A program made the position numbers and the translations under genes. A DNA stretch of 64,000 bases from an uncultured Latescibacterota bacterium (GTDB taxonomy: Bacteria > Latescibacterota > UBA2968 > UBA8231). The stretch spans positions 4,056,599 through 4,120,598 of the forward strand of contig OX638377.1 in NCBI GenBank assembly GCA_951813615.1, written 5' to 3'. This document shows, in pieces, positions 8,287 to 17,000 of the stretch (its first letter is position 1; every line of letters starts with the position of its first letter). The notes beneath the pieces are model-generated. The model searched no databases. It had not been told where the DNA came from and saw only the letters and a program-made list of their open reading frames with translations.

Positions 8287-10278
8287 ATGACAACGAACAA
8301 CACCGACCTAAACTGGATCGCCAACTACATCTGGGGCATCGCCGACGACGTCCTGCGCGACCTGTACGTGCGCGGCAAGTACCGCGACGTGATCCTGCCG
8401 ATGACCGTGCTGCGCCGACTCGACGCAGTGCTGGAGGACAGCAAGCAGGCGGTCCTCGACATGAAGACCACCCTCGACAACGCCGGTGTCATCGAACAGG
8501 ATGCAACCCTGCGGCAGATCGCGGGACAAGCCTTCTACAATACCTCCAAGTTCACCCTGCGCGACCTGCGCGCCCGTGCCAATCGCCAGCAGCTCGAAGC
8601 CGACTTCCGGGCTTGGCTCGACGGGTTCTCGCCCAACGTCCAAGACATCCTCGAAAACTTCGAGTTTCGCAACCAAGTCTCGCGGCTGTCTAGGGCCGAC
8701 GCCCTCGGCACGCTGATCGAAAAGCTGACCTCGCCCGACATCAACCTGAGCCCGGCCCCGGTGCACTACGCCGACGGCACGGTCAGACACCCCGGCCTCG
8801 ACAACCACGGCATGGGCACGATCTTCGAGGAACTGATCCGCCGCTTCAACGAGGAGAACAACGAGGAGGCGGGTGAACACTGGACCCCGCGCGACGCCGT
8901 GACCCTGATGGCAAAGCTGGTCTTCCTGCCCGTCGCCGACCAGATCAAGTCCGGCACCTACCTGATCTACGACGGGGCCTGCGGCACTGGCGGCATGCTG
9001 ACCGTGGCCGAGGACGTGCTTCAGCAACTCGCCACTGACCACGGCAAAGAAGTCTCCACCCACCTCTACGGCCAGGAGATCAATGCCGAGACCTACGCCA
9101 TTTGCAAGGCCGACCTGCTGCTGAAGGGAGATGGAGACGCGGCCGACAACATCGTCGGCGGCCCAGAGCACTCCACCTTGGCCAACGACGCCTTCCCGTC
9201 CCGCGAGTTCGACTTCATGCTCTCCAATCCGCCCTACGGCAAGAGCTGGAAGACCGACTTGGAGCGCATGGGCGGCAAGCGCGACATGCGCGACCCGCGC
9301 TTTGTGATCGAACACAACGGCGATCCCGAGTATTCCCTAGTCACCCGCTCCAGCGACGGCCAGATGCTCTTTCTCGCCAACAAGCTCTCCAAGATGAAGC
9401 CGGGCGGCAGTCGCATCGCCGAGGTGCACAACGGCAGTTCTCTGTTCACCGGCGACGCCGGCCAAGGCGAGAGCAACATCCGCCGCTGGATCATCGAGAA
9501 CGACTGGCTGGAGGCCATCGTCGCCCTGCCGCTCAACATGTTCTACAACACCGGCATCGCCACCTACGTCTGGGTGCTCACCAACCGCAAGCCAGAGCAT
9601 CGCCAGGGCAAGGTGCAGTTGATCGACGCCACCGAGTGGCACCGACCGCTGCGCAAAAACCTAGGCAAGAAGAACTGCGAGCTTGGCGAGTCAGACATCC
9701 AGCGCATCTGCGACACCTTCCTCGCCTTCGAGGAAAGCGAGCAGAGCAAGATTTTCGACAACGCCGCCTTCGGCTACTATAAGGTGACGGTCGAGCGGCC
9801 GCTAAGACTCGAAGGCACCGACCCCAACCGCGCTTACAAGGCCGCCGAGATCAAGAAGCTGAGGGAGAGCTGCGAGCGCAGCGAGACCGCGCCGCCCATC
9901 ATCAAGAAGATCCACAAGCGAGGCACGGAGGCCGACCCACTGCGCGGCCTGTTCGAGGCCACCGTCAACGGCAAGCCCGTCGTGGTGGAGTACGAACCGG
10001 ACACCGACCTGCGCGACACCGAGCAGATTCCGCTGCAAGAGGAAGGCGGCATCGAAGCGTTCCTGCAGCGCGAGGTCCTGCCCTACGCGCCTGACGCCTG
10101 GTACCAACCAGACAGCGTGAGGATCGGCTACGAGATCAGCTTTACTCGATATTTCTACAAGCCCCAGCCGATGCGGACGCTGGAGGAAATTCGGACGGAT
10201 ATTCTGGAGTTAGAGCAAGAAACGGAAGGGTTGCTGGGTGAGATACTGGGCGAAAGCCAACGGCCGGCGGCCATATAG
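8287..10278 (+). CDS. hsdM: Type I restriction-modification system methyltransferase subunit HsdM
   Basis: A 663-residue N6-adenine methyltransferase subunit. The N-terminal HsdM helical domain is at about residues 1-150. SAM-binding motif I reads DGACGTGGM near residue 231, and the catalytic motif IV NPPYG is near residue 314. With HsdS it methylates adenines in a bipartite target; with HsdR it forms the restriction complex. At 663 residues it is longer than the ~500-residue E. coli enzyme; the extra C-terminal part follows the FGYYKVTVERPLRL segment seen in many HsdM proteins of this subgroup. AGGA lies 7 bases before the ATG. It is the first gene of the island; hsdS and hsdR follow on the same strand, interrupted by small genes and a transposase. 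Confidence 0.95.
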   Translation: MTTNNTDLNWIANYIWGIADDVLRDLYVRGKYRDVILPMTVLRRLDAVLEDSKQAVLDMKTTLDNAGVIEQDATLRQIAGQAFYNTSKFTLRDLRARANRQQLEADFRAWLDGFSPNVQDILENFEFRNQVSRLSRADALGTLIEKLTSPDINLSPAPVHYADGTVRHPGLDNHGMGTIFEELIRRFNEENNEEAGEHWTPRDAVTLMAKLVFLPVADQIKSGTYLIYDGACGTGGMLTVAEDVLQQLATDHGKEVSTHLYGQEINAETYAICKADLLLKGDGDAADNIVGGPEHSTLANDAFPSREFDFMLSNPPYGKSWKTDLERMGGKRDMRDPRFVIEHNGDPEYSLVTRSSDGQMLFLANKLSKMKPGGSRIAEVHNGSSLFTGDAGQGESNIRRWIIENDWLEAIVALPLNMFYNTGIATYVWVLTNRKPEHRQGKVQLIDATEWHRPLRKNLGKKNCELGESDIQRICDTFLAFEESEQSKIFDNAAFGYYKVTVERPLRLEGTDPNRAYKAAEIKKLRESCERSETAPPIIKKIHKRGTEADPLRGLFEATVNGKPVVVEYEPDTDLRDTEQIPLQEEGGIEAFLQREVLPYAPDAWYQPDSVRIGYEISFTRYFYKPQPMRTLEEIRTDILELEQETEGLLGEILGESQRPAAI

Positions 10279-10292
10279 AGCAGGGGCGAGCG

Positions 10293-10379
10293 ATGTCCAG
10301 CACCGAGATCATCTTTGAAGTCAGGGAAGACGAAGTGGGGCCCGTGGCAGGCACCGAACTCAGGAGGAAATGGAAATGA
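10293..10379 (+). pseudogene. Truncated HicB-like/DUF1902-type small ORF (remnant)
   Basis: A 28-codon frame opens 14 bases after hsdM. Its first residues, MSSTEIIFEVREDEV, look like the start of small HicB-like/DUF1902 proteins that normally run 60-80 residues. The sequence then departs from that pattern and stops. It ends inside the start of the DUF433 gene. It may be a decayed antitoxin-like gene or only a chance similarity over 14 residues. Confidence 0.3.
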
Positions 10380-10702
10380 CAACGGAAACCCTGAATCAAC
10401 ATATTGAGATCACCCCAGGAATATCAGGTGGCAAACCCCGTATTGCCGGTCATCGGATCACTGTGGAGAATATCGTCATCTGGCACGAGCGCCTGGGCAA
10501 GAGTGCCGACGAAATCGCCGGTGATTACGACATAACTCTGGCGGATGTGTATGCGGCGTTGGCTTACTATTTCGATCACCGGCATGAGATTGACCAATCG
10601 CTCGAAGAGAGTCGAGCATTTGTAAATGCCTTACGCCAAAAATCCTCTTCGAAGCTTCCTCAAAAGATTCAAGACCTGACGCAACGTTATGAAGTTATCT
10701 AA
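10376..10702 (+). CDS. DUF433 domain protein (antitoxin-like)
   Basis: A 108-residue protein whose core (HIEITPGISGGKPRIAGHRI, then ADEIAGDYDITLADVYAALAYY) is the DUF433 winged-helix-like fold. DUF433 proteins are often found beside DUF5615 PIN-like proteins and are thought to be antitoxins; no such partner is adjacent here. ATG at 10376 is preferred over 10370 because AGGAGG at 10362-10367 then stands 8 bases away. Its stop overlaps the start of the next gene by 14 bases, a coupling probably inherited from the original hsdS start. It lies inside the hsd operon. Confidence 0.8.
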   Translation: MTTETLNQHIEITPGISGGKPRIAGHRITVENIVIWHERLGKSADEIAGDYDITLADVYAALAYYFDHRHEIDQSLEESRAFVNALRQKSSSKLPQKIQDLTQRYEVI

Positions 10703-11450
10703 CGCCGGCAAACTGAAGCCTTATCCCACAATAAAGGATTCCGGTGTCGGGTGGATCGGCGACGCACCGAAACGCCAGCGTCGTTCCATACGGCTTCAGG
10801 GGTATGATTACACCCGACAGGGGGCATATTTCGTCACGATCTGTACTCGGAACCGGGCGTGTCTTCTCGGCGACATAGTAGAAGGTAGAATGCATCTTAG
10901 TGAGGCTGGACGGTTGGCACAGGCCGTATGGGAAGACCTGCCACACCATTACCCACACGTTCAGATAGACGTGTGGGTAATCATGCCCAATCACATGCAC
11001 GGTATTATAATTTTGACAGAGGCGCAGGCGACAGATGATGATATGCCGTCAGGGGCAGACCCCAAAACAGACGTGGGGGCAATATCCAAAACCGACGTGG
11101 GGGCATCAAAAACAGATGTAGGGGCAATATCCAAAACCGATGTAGGGGCATTAAAAACAGATGTAGGGGCAATATCCAAAACCGATGTAGGGGCAGGTTT
11201 GAAACCTGCCCCTACCGTCCCCGCCCCCACCCGCCACGGCCTGTCCGAAATCGTCAGGGCCTTCAAGACCTTTTCGGCCAGACGCATCAACGCCTTGCAC
11301 AATACCGTCGGTACGCCGTTCTGGCAACGCAATTACTACGAACGCGTTATCCGAAACCAATCCGCGCTGGATCGGATTCGGCAATACATTGCGGATAACC
11401 CGGCCAGATGGTCGGAAGACCTAGAGAATCCTGCCGTTAGGGACGGCTAG
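10689..11450 (+). CDS. REP-associated tyrosine transposase (RAYT/TnpA_REP), fused to an hsdS N-terminus
   Basis: A 253-residue Y1-type HUH transposase. The HUH motif is IMPNHMHGI (H102, H104) and the catalytic tyrosine region is RNYYERVIRN (about residues 214-223). Such single-domain enzymes mobilise REP palindromes through single-stranded DNA. Residues 1-28 do not belong to the family: KLKPYPTIKDSGVGWIGDAP matches the HsdS opening DLKPYPAYKDSGVEWLGEVP encoded at about 11518. The transposase proper starts around RRSIRLQGYDYTRQGAYF. Residues about 126-175 are three copies of a 15-residue unit (KTDVGAISKTDVGAS), ending in GLKPAPT, which is the translation of a perfect palindrome. The protein may still be active because all catalytic residues remain. 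Confidence 0.88.
   Translation: MKLSNAGKLKPYPTIKDSGVGWIGDAPKRQRRSIRLQGYDYTRQGAYFVTICTRNRACLLGDIVEGRMHLSEAGRLAQAVWEDLPHHYPHVQIDVWVIMPNHMHGIIILTEAQATDDDMPSGADPKTDVGAISKTDVGASKTDVGAISKTDVGALKTDVGAISKTDVGAGLKPAPTVPAPTRHGLSEIVRAFKTFSARRINALHNTVGTPFWQRNYYERVIRNQSALDRIRQYIADNPARWSEDLENPAVRDG
11064..11195 (+). repeat. In-frame ~45-bp tandem repeats within the transposase gene
   Basis: Six alternating short units, each containing AC(A/C)GA(C/T)GT(A/G)GGGGCA, form nearly three copies of a 45-base dimer and are translated as KTDVGAIS/KTDVGAS-type repeats. Each unit contains GTAGGGGCA or GTGGGGGCA, the left end of the neighbouring palindrome. The run therefore looks like repeated half-palindromes expanded in frame between the HUH part and the tyrosine part of the transposase. 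Confidence 0.85.
11187..11215. repeat. GTAGGGGC...GCCCCTAC perfect palindrome inside the transposase gene, copy 2
   Basis: A 29-base palindrome with perfect 14-base arms (GTAGGGGCAGGTTT / AAACCTGCCCCTAC) around one G. It is read through in frame and encodes VGAGLKPAP. The length, the single central base and the outer GTAGGG/CCCTAC are the same as in the palindrome before hsdM. Confidence 0.9.
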
Positions 11451-11462
11451 TATCCATTCAGC

Positions 11463-11489
11463 GTAGGGGCGACCAGCCGGTCGCCCTAC
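11463..11489. repeat. GTAGGGGCGACC...GGTCGCCCTAC palindrome, copy 3
   Basis: A 27-base imperfect palindrome (GTAGGGGCGACC / GGTCGCCCTAC, one bulged base) 13 bases after the transposase stop and just before hsdS. It shares its core with the perfect 30-base palindrome at 48758-48787. Its place next to the transposase gene fits the usual arrangement of REP sequences flanking RAYT genes. Confidence 0.75.
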
Positions 11490-11502
11490 ATTGGTGAATA
11501 TT

Positions 11503-12921
11503 ATGATGACCTCAGATTTGAAACCCTATCCTGCCTATAAGGATTCCGGTGTAGAATGGTTGGGAGAGGTGCCGACGCATTGGACCGTACGAAGGATGAG
11601 ACAGGTTGGGAAGCTCTCGAAAGGAAGTGGTGGAAGCAAAGAAGATGAAGTGCCCAGGGGAATTCCTTGCATCCGATACGGTGACTTATACACCACGCAC
11701 GATTACTTCATCCAAAAAAGTCGGTCCTTTATTCCAAAAGACAAAGCGGCAGAATATACCGCCATCAAGTTCGGCGATGTGCTATTTGCTGGTTCTGGCG
11801 AGACTATAGGTGAGATAGGAAAATCGGCAGTCAATCTGATGCAGAATGAAGCCTACTGTGGTGGGGATGTCATCTTGTTTCGTCCTTCGCAGCAGGTCGA
11901 GTCGCGTTACTTGGGCTACGCCATGGATTGCCGACCGACTGCCGCTCAGAAGGCGACAATGGGGCGAGGCATCACGGTTATGCATATCTATGGAAACCAG
12001 CTAAAGCACCTGACCTTCCCCCTCCCACCTCTCCCCGAACAAACCGCCATCGTCCGCTTCCTCGACCACGCCGACCGGCGCATCCGGCGCTACATCCACG
12101 CCAAGCAGAAGCTGATTGCGCTGCTGGAGGAGCAGAAGCAGGCCATCATCCACCAAGCCGTCACGGGCCAAATCGACGTCCGAACCGGTCAGCGGTACCC
12201 GTCATACAAGGACTCCGGTGTGGAGTGGCTGGGAGAGGTGCCGGAGCATTGGGAATTGAGGCGTCTGAAGTGGGTGACTCGGCTGCAACGCGGCTATGAC
12301 TTACCGGCAGACCGACGTGTGCCGGGTCCGTTTCCTGTTGTATCATCCGGAGGTGTCATTGATTCACACACGGAGGCGAGATGCACCGGTCCAGGAGTCG
12401 TTATGGGGCGATATGGCTCTACAGACGCTGTCTATTTTGTCGAGGGAGACTTCTGGCCGCACAATACGTCGCTTTTTGTGACGGACTTCCAGGGTAACAC
12501 AAAGAAATGGTGCTATTACCTGCTCCGCAGCATCACAAAGGCCGACCAAGCCGGCAAGTCTGCTGTACCTGGGCTCGACCGTAAAGACCTCTTTCAGATC
12601 GTTATTGCCGTCCCACCAGTAGCAGAACAGAAATGGGCAGTTCAGGCCATAGAAGCCGCTACGGACAGCTTTACGAACGCAATTTCTATGGCCGGACGAG
12701 AGATTGACCTTCTTCACGAATACCGCACCCGCCTAATCGCCGATGTCGTCACCGGCAAGCTCGACGTGCGCGAGGCAGCGGCTGAACTCCCGGAAGTGGA
12801 CCCGCTTGCGGAAGACGACTTGGACGGTACAATCCATGATAGGGAGAATTCAAATCTCGGCGAACTCGACGCCGAGGAATCGGCAGCAGAGTACACAATT
12901 GAAAAGGAGATGCCCTTATGA
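11503..12921 (+). CDS. hsdS: Type I restriction-modification system specificity subunit HsdS
   Basis: A 472-residue specificity subunit with two target-recognition domains (about residues 15-185 and 230-400), each opening with a KDSGVEWLGEVP-type segment and each followed by a conserved helix (LPPLPEQTAIVRFLD and VAEQKWAVQAIEAAT). The central helix contains ALLEEQKQAIIHQAVTGQID. It sets the DNA sequence recognised by HsdM and HsdR. The start is uncertain: TTG 11491, GTG 11494 and ATGs 11503 and 11506 are in frame, and only a weak GGTGA precedes the ATGs. The stop overlaps the next DUF433 start (ATGA). Its base composition is lower in GC than hsdM and hsdR, common for specificity genes that are swapped between strains. 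An acidic tail follows the second conserved region. Confidence 0.93.
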   Translation: MMTSDLKPYPAYKDSGVEWLGEVPTHWTVRRMRQVGKLSKGSGGSKEDEVPRGIPCIRYGDLYTTHDYFIQKSRSFIPKDKAAEYTAIKFGDVLFAGSGETIGEIGKSAVNLMQNEAYCGGDVILFRPSQQVESRYLGYAMDCRPTAAQKATMGRGITVMHIYGNQLKHLTFPLPPLPEQTAIVRFLDHADRRIRRYIHAKQKLIALLEEQKQAIIHQAVTGQIDVRTGQRYPSYKDSGVEWLGEVPEHWELRRLKWVTRLQRGYDLPADRRVPGPFPVVSSGGVIDSHTEARCTGPGVVMGRYGSTDAVYFVEGDFWPHNTSLFVTDFQGNTKKWCYYLLRSITKADQAGKSAVPGLDRKDLFQIVIAVPPVAEQKWAVQAIEAATDSFTNAISMAGREIDLLHEYRTRLIADVVTGKLDVREAAAELPEVDPLAEDDLDGTIHDRENSNLGELDAEESAAEYTIEKEMPL

Positions 12922-13163
12922 CGGACTGGAGCAAGTGCCCTGGGGTGGAGCAAATCCCGGGCAAGGTCAGCGGCGCTTGGCTTTTCACCGACAGCAGACT
13001 GCCCGTATCCGCCCTGTTCGAGAACCTGGAGGCCGGTGCCACCGTCGAGGAGTTCATGGAGTGGTTCGCGCCCGTGGACGAATGGAAGGTGAGAGCCGTT
13101 CTGCAATACGTGGCCGACTCTCTGAAGGCCGTGCCGGTGGGCAGCCTTGAAGATACTGTTTGA
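12918..13163 (+). CDS. DUF433 domain protein (second copy in the island)
   Basis: An 81-residue protein of the DUF433 type: CPGVEQIPGKVSGAWLFTDSRLPV, then FENLEAGATVEEFMEWF, then a helix with VRAVLQYVADSL. It starts by an ATGA overlap with the hsdS stop, so its translation is tied to that of the specificity subunit. It is only distantly similar to the DUF433 protein at 10376. A role as an antitoxin-like or regulatory accessory of the R-M operon is inference from context. Confidence 0.78.
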   Translation: MTDWSKCPGVEQIPGKVSGAWLFTDSRLPVSALFENLEAGATVEEFMEWFAPVDEWKVRAVLQYVADSLKAVPVGSLEDTV

Positions 13164-13226
13164 TCACGGTACGCCCGCGCCGCCGCAAGTGTTGCCCATC
13201 GGCCAATGAGCATCTATATTGTGCTA

Positions 13227-13239
13227 CACAGAAACTGTG
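13227..13239. promoter_or_regulatory. CACAG-AAA-CTGTG inverted repeat before the toxin-antitoxin pair (possible operator)
   Basis: A perfect 5-base-arm palindrome lies 11 bases upstream of the RHH gene start, next to a TATATT at 13215-13220. Ribbon-helix-helix antitoxins usually repress their own promoter by binding such short inverted repeats. It is therefore a reasonable operator candidate, though a 5-base arm alone is weak evidence. Confidence 0.4.
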
Positions 13240-13250
13240 AGGCTGCGACT

Positions 13251-13610
13251 ATGAAAAACATCACCGTATCCATCGACGAACAGACCCACCGGCTCGCCCG
13301 CATCCGGGCGGCGGAGTTGGACACCTCGGTATCGGCCCTCGTGCGAGACTACCTGAGACATCTGGCGGCGGAGCCGGATGCGGGGGGCGAAGCCAGTGAG
13401 TCTAGCGAAACCATCTATCAGCGTCGGTGCAGGCTGCTGCGGGAAGTACTCGCGGACTTCGATGGGCAGGGTATTGGGTTGCGGATGTCCGACAACCTGC
13501 CCAGAGAGGCGTTGTACGACCGCGTCGCGGCAAGGGCCGAGGCTGTCGCCGAGCGCGAGCGGCAGCGCAGCATCTCCGAAGCACTCAAAACCTCGCCATG
13601 CGATTCGTAG
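13251..13610 (+). CDS. Ribbon-helix-helix antitoxin-like protein
   Basis: A 119-residue protein. Its first ~45 residues (KNITVSIDEQTHRLARIRAA, then DTSVSALVRDYLRHL) have the strand-helix-helix pattern of RHH repressors. The C-terminal half is charged and helical, as in antitoxins that wrap a partner toxin. Its end overlaps the start of the PIN gene by 13 bases, the usual order of a VapBC-type pair. The ATG at 13251 is chosen because the RHH strand begins right after it. Confidence 0.8.
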   Translation: MKNITVSIDEQTHRLARIRAAELDTSVSALVRDYLRHLAAEPDAGGEASESSETIYQRRCRLLREVLADFDGQGIGLRMSDNLPREALYDRVAARAEAVAERERQRSISEALKTSPCDS

Positions 13611-14011
13611 ATACCAATGTCCTACTGTACGCCGTCAGCGAGGTCCCGGAAGAGGCCGACAAGCGGGCCCAGGCGCGGGAAGTCCTGACAGAACCCGACC
13701 TCGCCGCGTCCGTTCAGGTGCTGCAGGAGTTCTATCACCAAGCCACCCGACCGACACGGATCCGCAGTCTTTCTGGCAATAGAGCATTGCAATTCCTAGA
13801 GCCGATTCTGCTGTTCCGGATTCAGACCATGACGATGGACGTTTTTCTTAAGGCCACCGCCATCAGCCGACGCTTTCAATTGTCTTATTGGGACGGCGCG
13901 ATCCTTGCCGCAGCCCGGACCCTCGGCTGCGACGTGATCTATTCTGAAGACCTCAGTTCGGAACAGGACTACGACGGCCTCCGGGTCATAAACCCGTTCA
14001 CGGACGGGTAG
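13598..14011 (+). CDS. PIN domain ribonuclease toxin (VapC-like)
   Basis: A 137-residue PIN domain protein. The expected acidic residues are visible: D5 in FVDTNVLLY, the glutamate in QVLQEFYHQA, the aspartate in SYWDGAILAAA and the SEDL near the end. PIN toxins cut RNA, often tRNA or rRNA, and are silenced by the antitoxin encoded just upstream. It forms a toxin-antitoxin module placed between hsdS and hsdR, where it could stabilise the R-M genes. The frame extends upstream, but the overlap with the antitoxin and the family N-terminus fix the ATG at 13598. Confidence 0.88.
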   Translation: MRFVDTNVLLYAVSEVPEEADKRAQAREVLTEPDLAASVQVLQEFYHQATRPTRIRSLSGNRALQFLEPILLFRIQTMTMDVFLKATAISRRFQLSYWDGAILAAARTLGCDVIYSEDLSSEQDYDGLRVINPFTDG

Positions 14012-14019
14012 TCTCCACA

Positions 14020-17000
14020 GTGCCCACCGACACCTCCGAACGCGGCCTCGAACGCCTCATCTGCACAGCCCTAGCCGGCCATCCCTGCGACCCACCTTTA
14101 GGTCCCACCGTAGGCGAGCCACCTGCCGGTTACGGCGGAGTCGGTTGGGCCGGCGGCAACTTCCACGACTACGACCGCGAATACTGCGTCGATCTGGCCC
14201 AGCTTTCCGCCTTCCTGCGCACAACCCAGCCCGAAGCAGCAGAGTCCCTCGACTTGTCCGAAGCCAGCCCCACGCGCCGCCGATTCCTAGCCCGGCTCCA
14301 AGGCGAAATCAGCAAACGCGGCACCATCGACGTGCTGCGCCACGGCATCAAGCACGAAGCGCACAACCTAGACCTATTCTACGGCACACCTTCAGCCGAC
14401 AACCCCGACGCACAGGAACGCTTCAAGCAGAACCGCTTCACCGTCACCCGCCAGCTTCGCTACAGCCGCGACGAAACCCAGCGCGCCCTCGACATCGGCC
14501 TGTTCATCAACGGCCTGCCAGTCTTCACCTTCGAGCTGAAGAACAGTCTCACCAAACAGACGGTAGCCGACGCAGTCCAGCAGTACCAGCGCGACCGCAA
14601 CCCGCGCGAGAAACTATTCGAGTTCGGCCGCTGCGTCGCCCACTTCGCGCTCGACGAAAACGAGATCCGCTTCTGCACCCACCTCAGCGGCAAGTCCTCT
14701 TGGTTCCTCCCCTTCAACCGAGGCTGGAACGACGGCGCTGGCAACCCGCCCAATCCTAACGGACTGGCTATCGACTACCTGTGGCGGGAAGTGCTCCCCC
14801 GCGAGAGCCTGACCAACATCCTAGAAAACTACGCCCAAGTGGTGGAGTCAAAGGACGAGAAGACAGGCAAGAAGAAGCAGACCCAAATCTGGCCGCGCTA
14901 CCACCAACTCGACGTAGTGCGCCGCCTGCTCGCCGACGCGCGCACCCACGGCGTGGGTCGGCGCTACCTAATCCAACACTCGGCCGGCAGCGGCAAGAGC
15001 AACTCCATCGCCTGGCTGGCCCATCAGCTAATCGGCCTAGAAAAAGACAGCGCTCCAGTCTTCGACTCCATCATCGTCGTCACCGACCGCCTCATCCTCG
15101 ACCGCCAGATCCGCGACACCATCAAGCAGTATTCCCAAGTATCGGCGACGGTGGGACACGCCGACCGCTCGGGCGACCTGCGCCGATTCATCGAAAGCGG
15201 CAAGAAAATCATCATCTCGACAATCCAGAAATTCCCCTTCATCCTCGACGAAATCGGCGACGAGCAGCGCGGGCGGCACTTCGCCATCATCATCGACGAG
15301 GCCCACTCCAGCCAAGGCGGTCGCACCGGTGCCGCCATGGCCCAGGCGCTCTCCAAAGCAGGAGCACAAGAAGAGGAAGAAACCTTCGAGGATCAGATCA
15401 ACCGCATGATGAAGGAACGCAAGCTGCTCCCCAACGCCAGCTACTTCGCCTTCACCGCCACCCCCAAGAACAAGACGCTCGAAATCTTCGGTGCCCCGAA
15501 CCCGCAGGCCGACGGCAAGGTCAGTCATCACGCCTTCCACAGCTACACCATGAAACAGGCGATCCAAGAGGGCTTCATCCTCGACGTGCTCGCCCACTAC
15601 ATGCCAGTGCAGAGCTACTACAAGCTCGCCAAGACCGTGGAGGAAGACCCAGAGTTCGACGTCAATAAGGCCCAGAAGAAACTGCGCCGCTTCGTCGAGA
15701 GCAGCGATCACGCGATTGGGCTCAAAGCCCAGATCATGGTCGATCACTTCCACGACCAAGTGCTGGCGCAGAACAGAATCGGTGGCCAAGCGCGGGCGAT
15801 GGTGGTCACCAACGGCATCGAGCGGGCGATCCAGTACTACCACGCGATCCGCGACTACCTGCAGGAGCGCAAAAGCCGCTACCGGGCTATCGTCGCCTTC
15901 TCCGGCGAGCACGAGTTCGGCGGCGAGAAGGTCACCGAGGCGTCGCTGAACGGCTTCCCCTCCACCCAGATCGCCGGGCAGTTCCAGGAAGACCCCTACC
16001 GCTTCCTAGTCTGCGCCGACAAGTTCCAGACCGGGTACGACGAACCGCTGCTGCACACCATGTACGTCGACAAGACGCTGTCCGGCATTAAGGCGGTGCA
16101 AACCCTCTCCCGCCTCAACCGGGCGCATCCCAAAAAGCACGACGTGTTCGTACTCGATTTCCTCAACGACGCCGACACCATCCGCGACTCCTTCGCCGAC
16201 TACTACCGCGCAACCATCCTAGCCGACGAGACCGACCCCAACAAACTGCACGACCTGCAGACGAGCCTAGACCGCACCCAAGTCTACTCCGACGACCAGA
16301 TCGACGACTTTGTCGCTCGCTACCTCGGCGGTGCCCAGCGCGATCAACTCGACCCAATCCTCGACGCCTGCGTAGCGGCCTACAAAACCGATCTGGACGA
16401 GGACGGCCAAGTGGAGTTCAAAGGCAACGCCAAGGGATTTGTGCGCACCTATGCCTTCCTCTCGTCCGTGCTTCCCTACAACGACGCTGGCTGGGAGAAG
16501 CGCTCGATCTTCCTGAACTTCCTGATCCCCAAGCTGCCCGCCCCTGAGGAAGAAGATCTATCGAAGGGCATCCTCGACGCCATCGACCTAGACAGCTATC
16601 GGGTCGAGAAGCAAGCGATGCAGCAGATCCTGCTGCCGGACGAAGACGCCGAAGTCGATCCGGTGCCGACCGCCGGCGGGGGTCACCGCACCGAGCCAGA
16701 GCTGGACCGGCTCTCGAACATCCTCAAGGAATTCAACGAACACTGGAGTACAGACTGGGACGACACCGACCGTGTGCTGCGACTCATTACCGATACCATT
16801 CCCGGCCGGGTGGCCACGGACACCGCCTTCCGCAACGCGCAGCATAACTCGGATCGGGAGAACGCACGTATCGAGCACGACAAGGCGCTCCTGCGCGTGA
16901 TGACCTCGGTGATGAAGGACGACACGAGGCTTTTTAAGAAGTTCATGGACGACCCCGGCTTTAAGCGCTGGATGACCGAAAAGGTGTTCGACCTTGCCAG

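Noticed and set aside
11064..11195. The regular repeats as a possible CRISPR array
   Set aside because: The units are contiguous and translated in frame without spacers, and no cas genes are near.
13427..13597. A longer upstream start for the PIN toxin gene
   Set aside because: The extension would read the antitoxin gene in another frame and add a sequence foreign to PIN proteins; the family N-terminus FVDTNVLLY begins right after the ATG at 13598.
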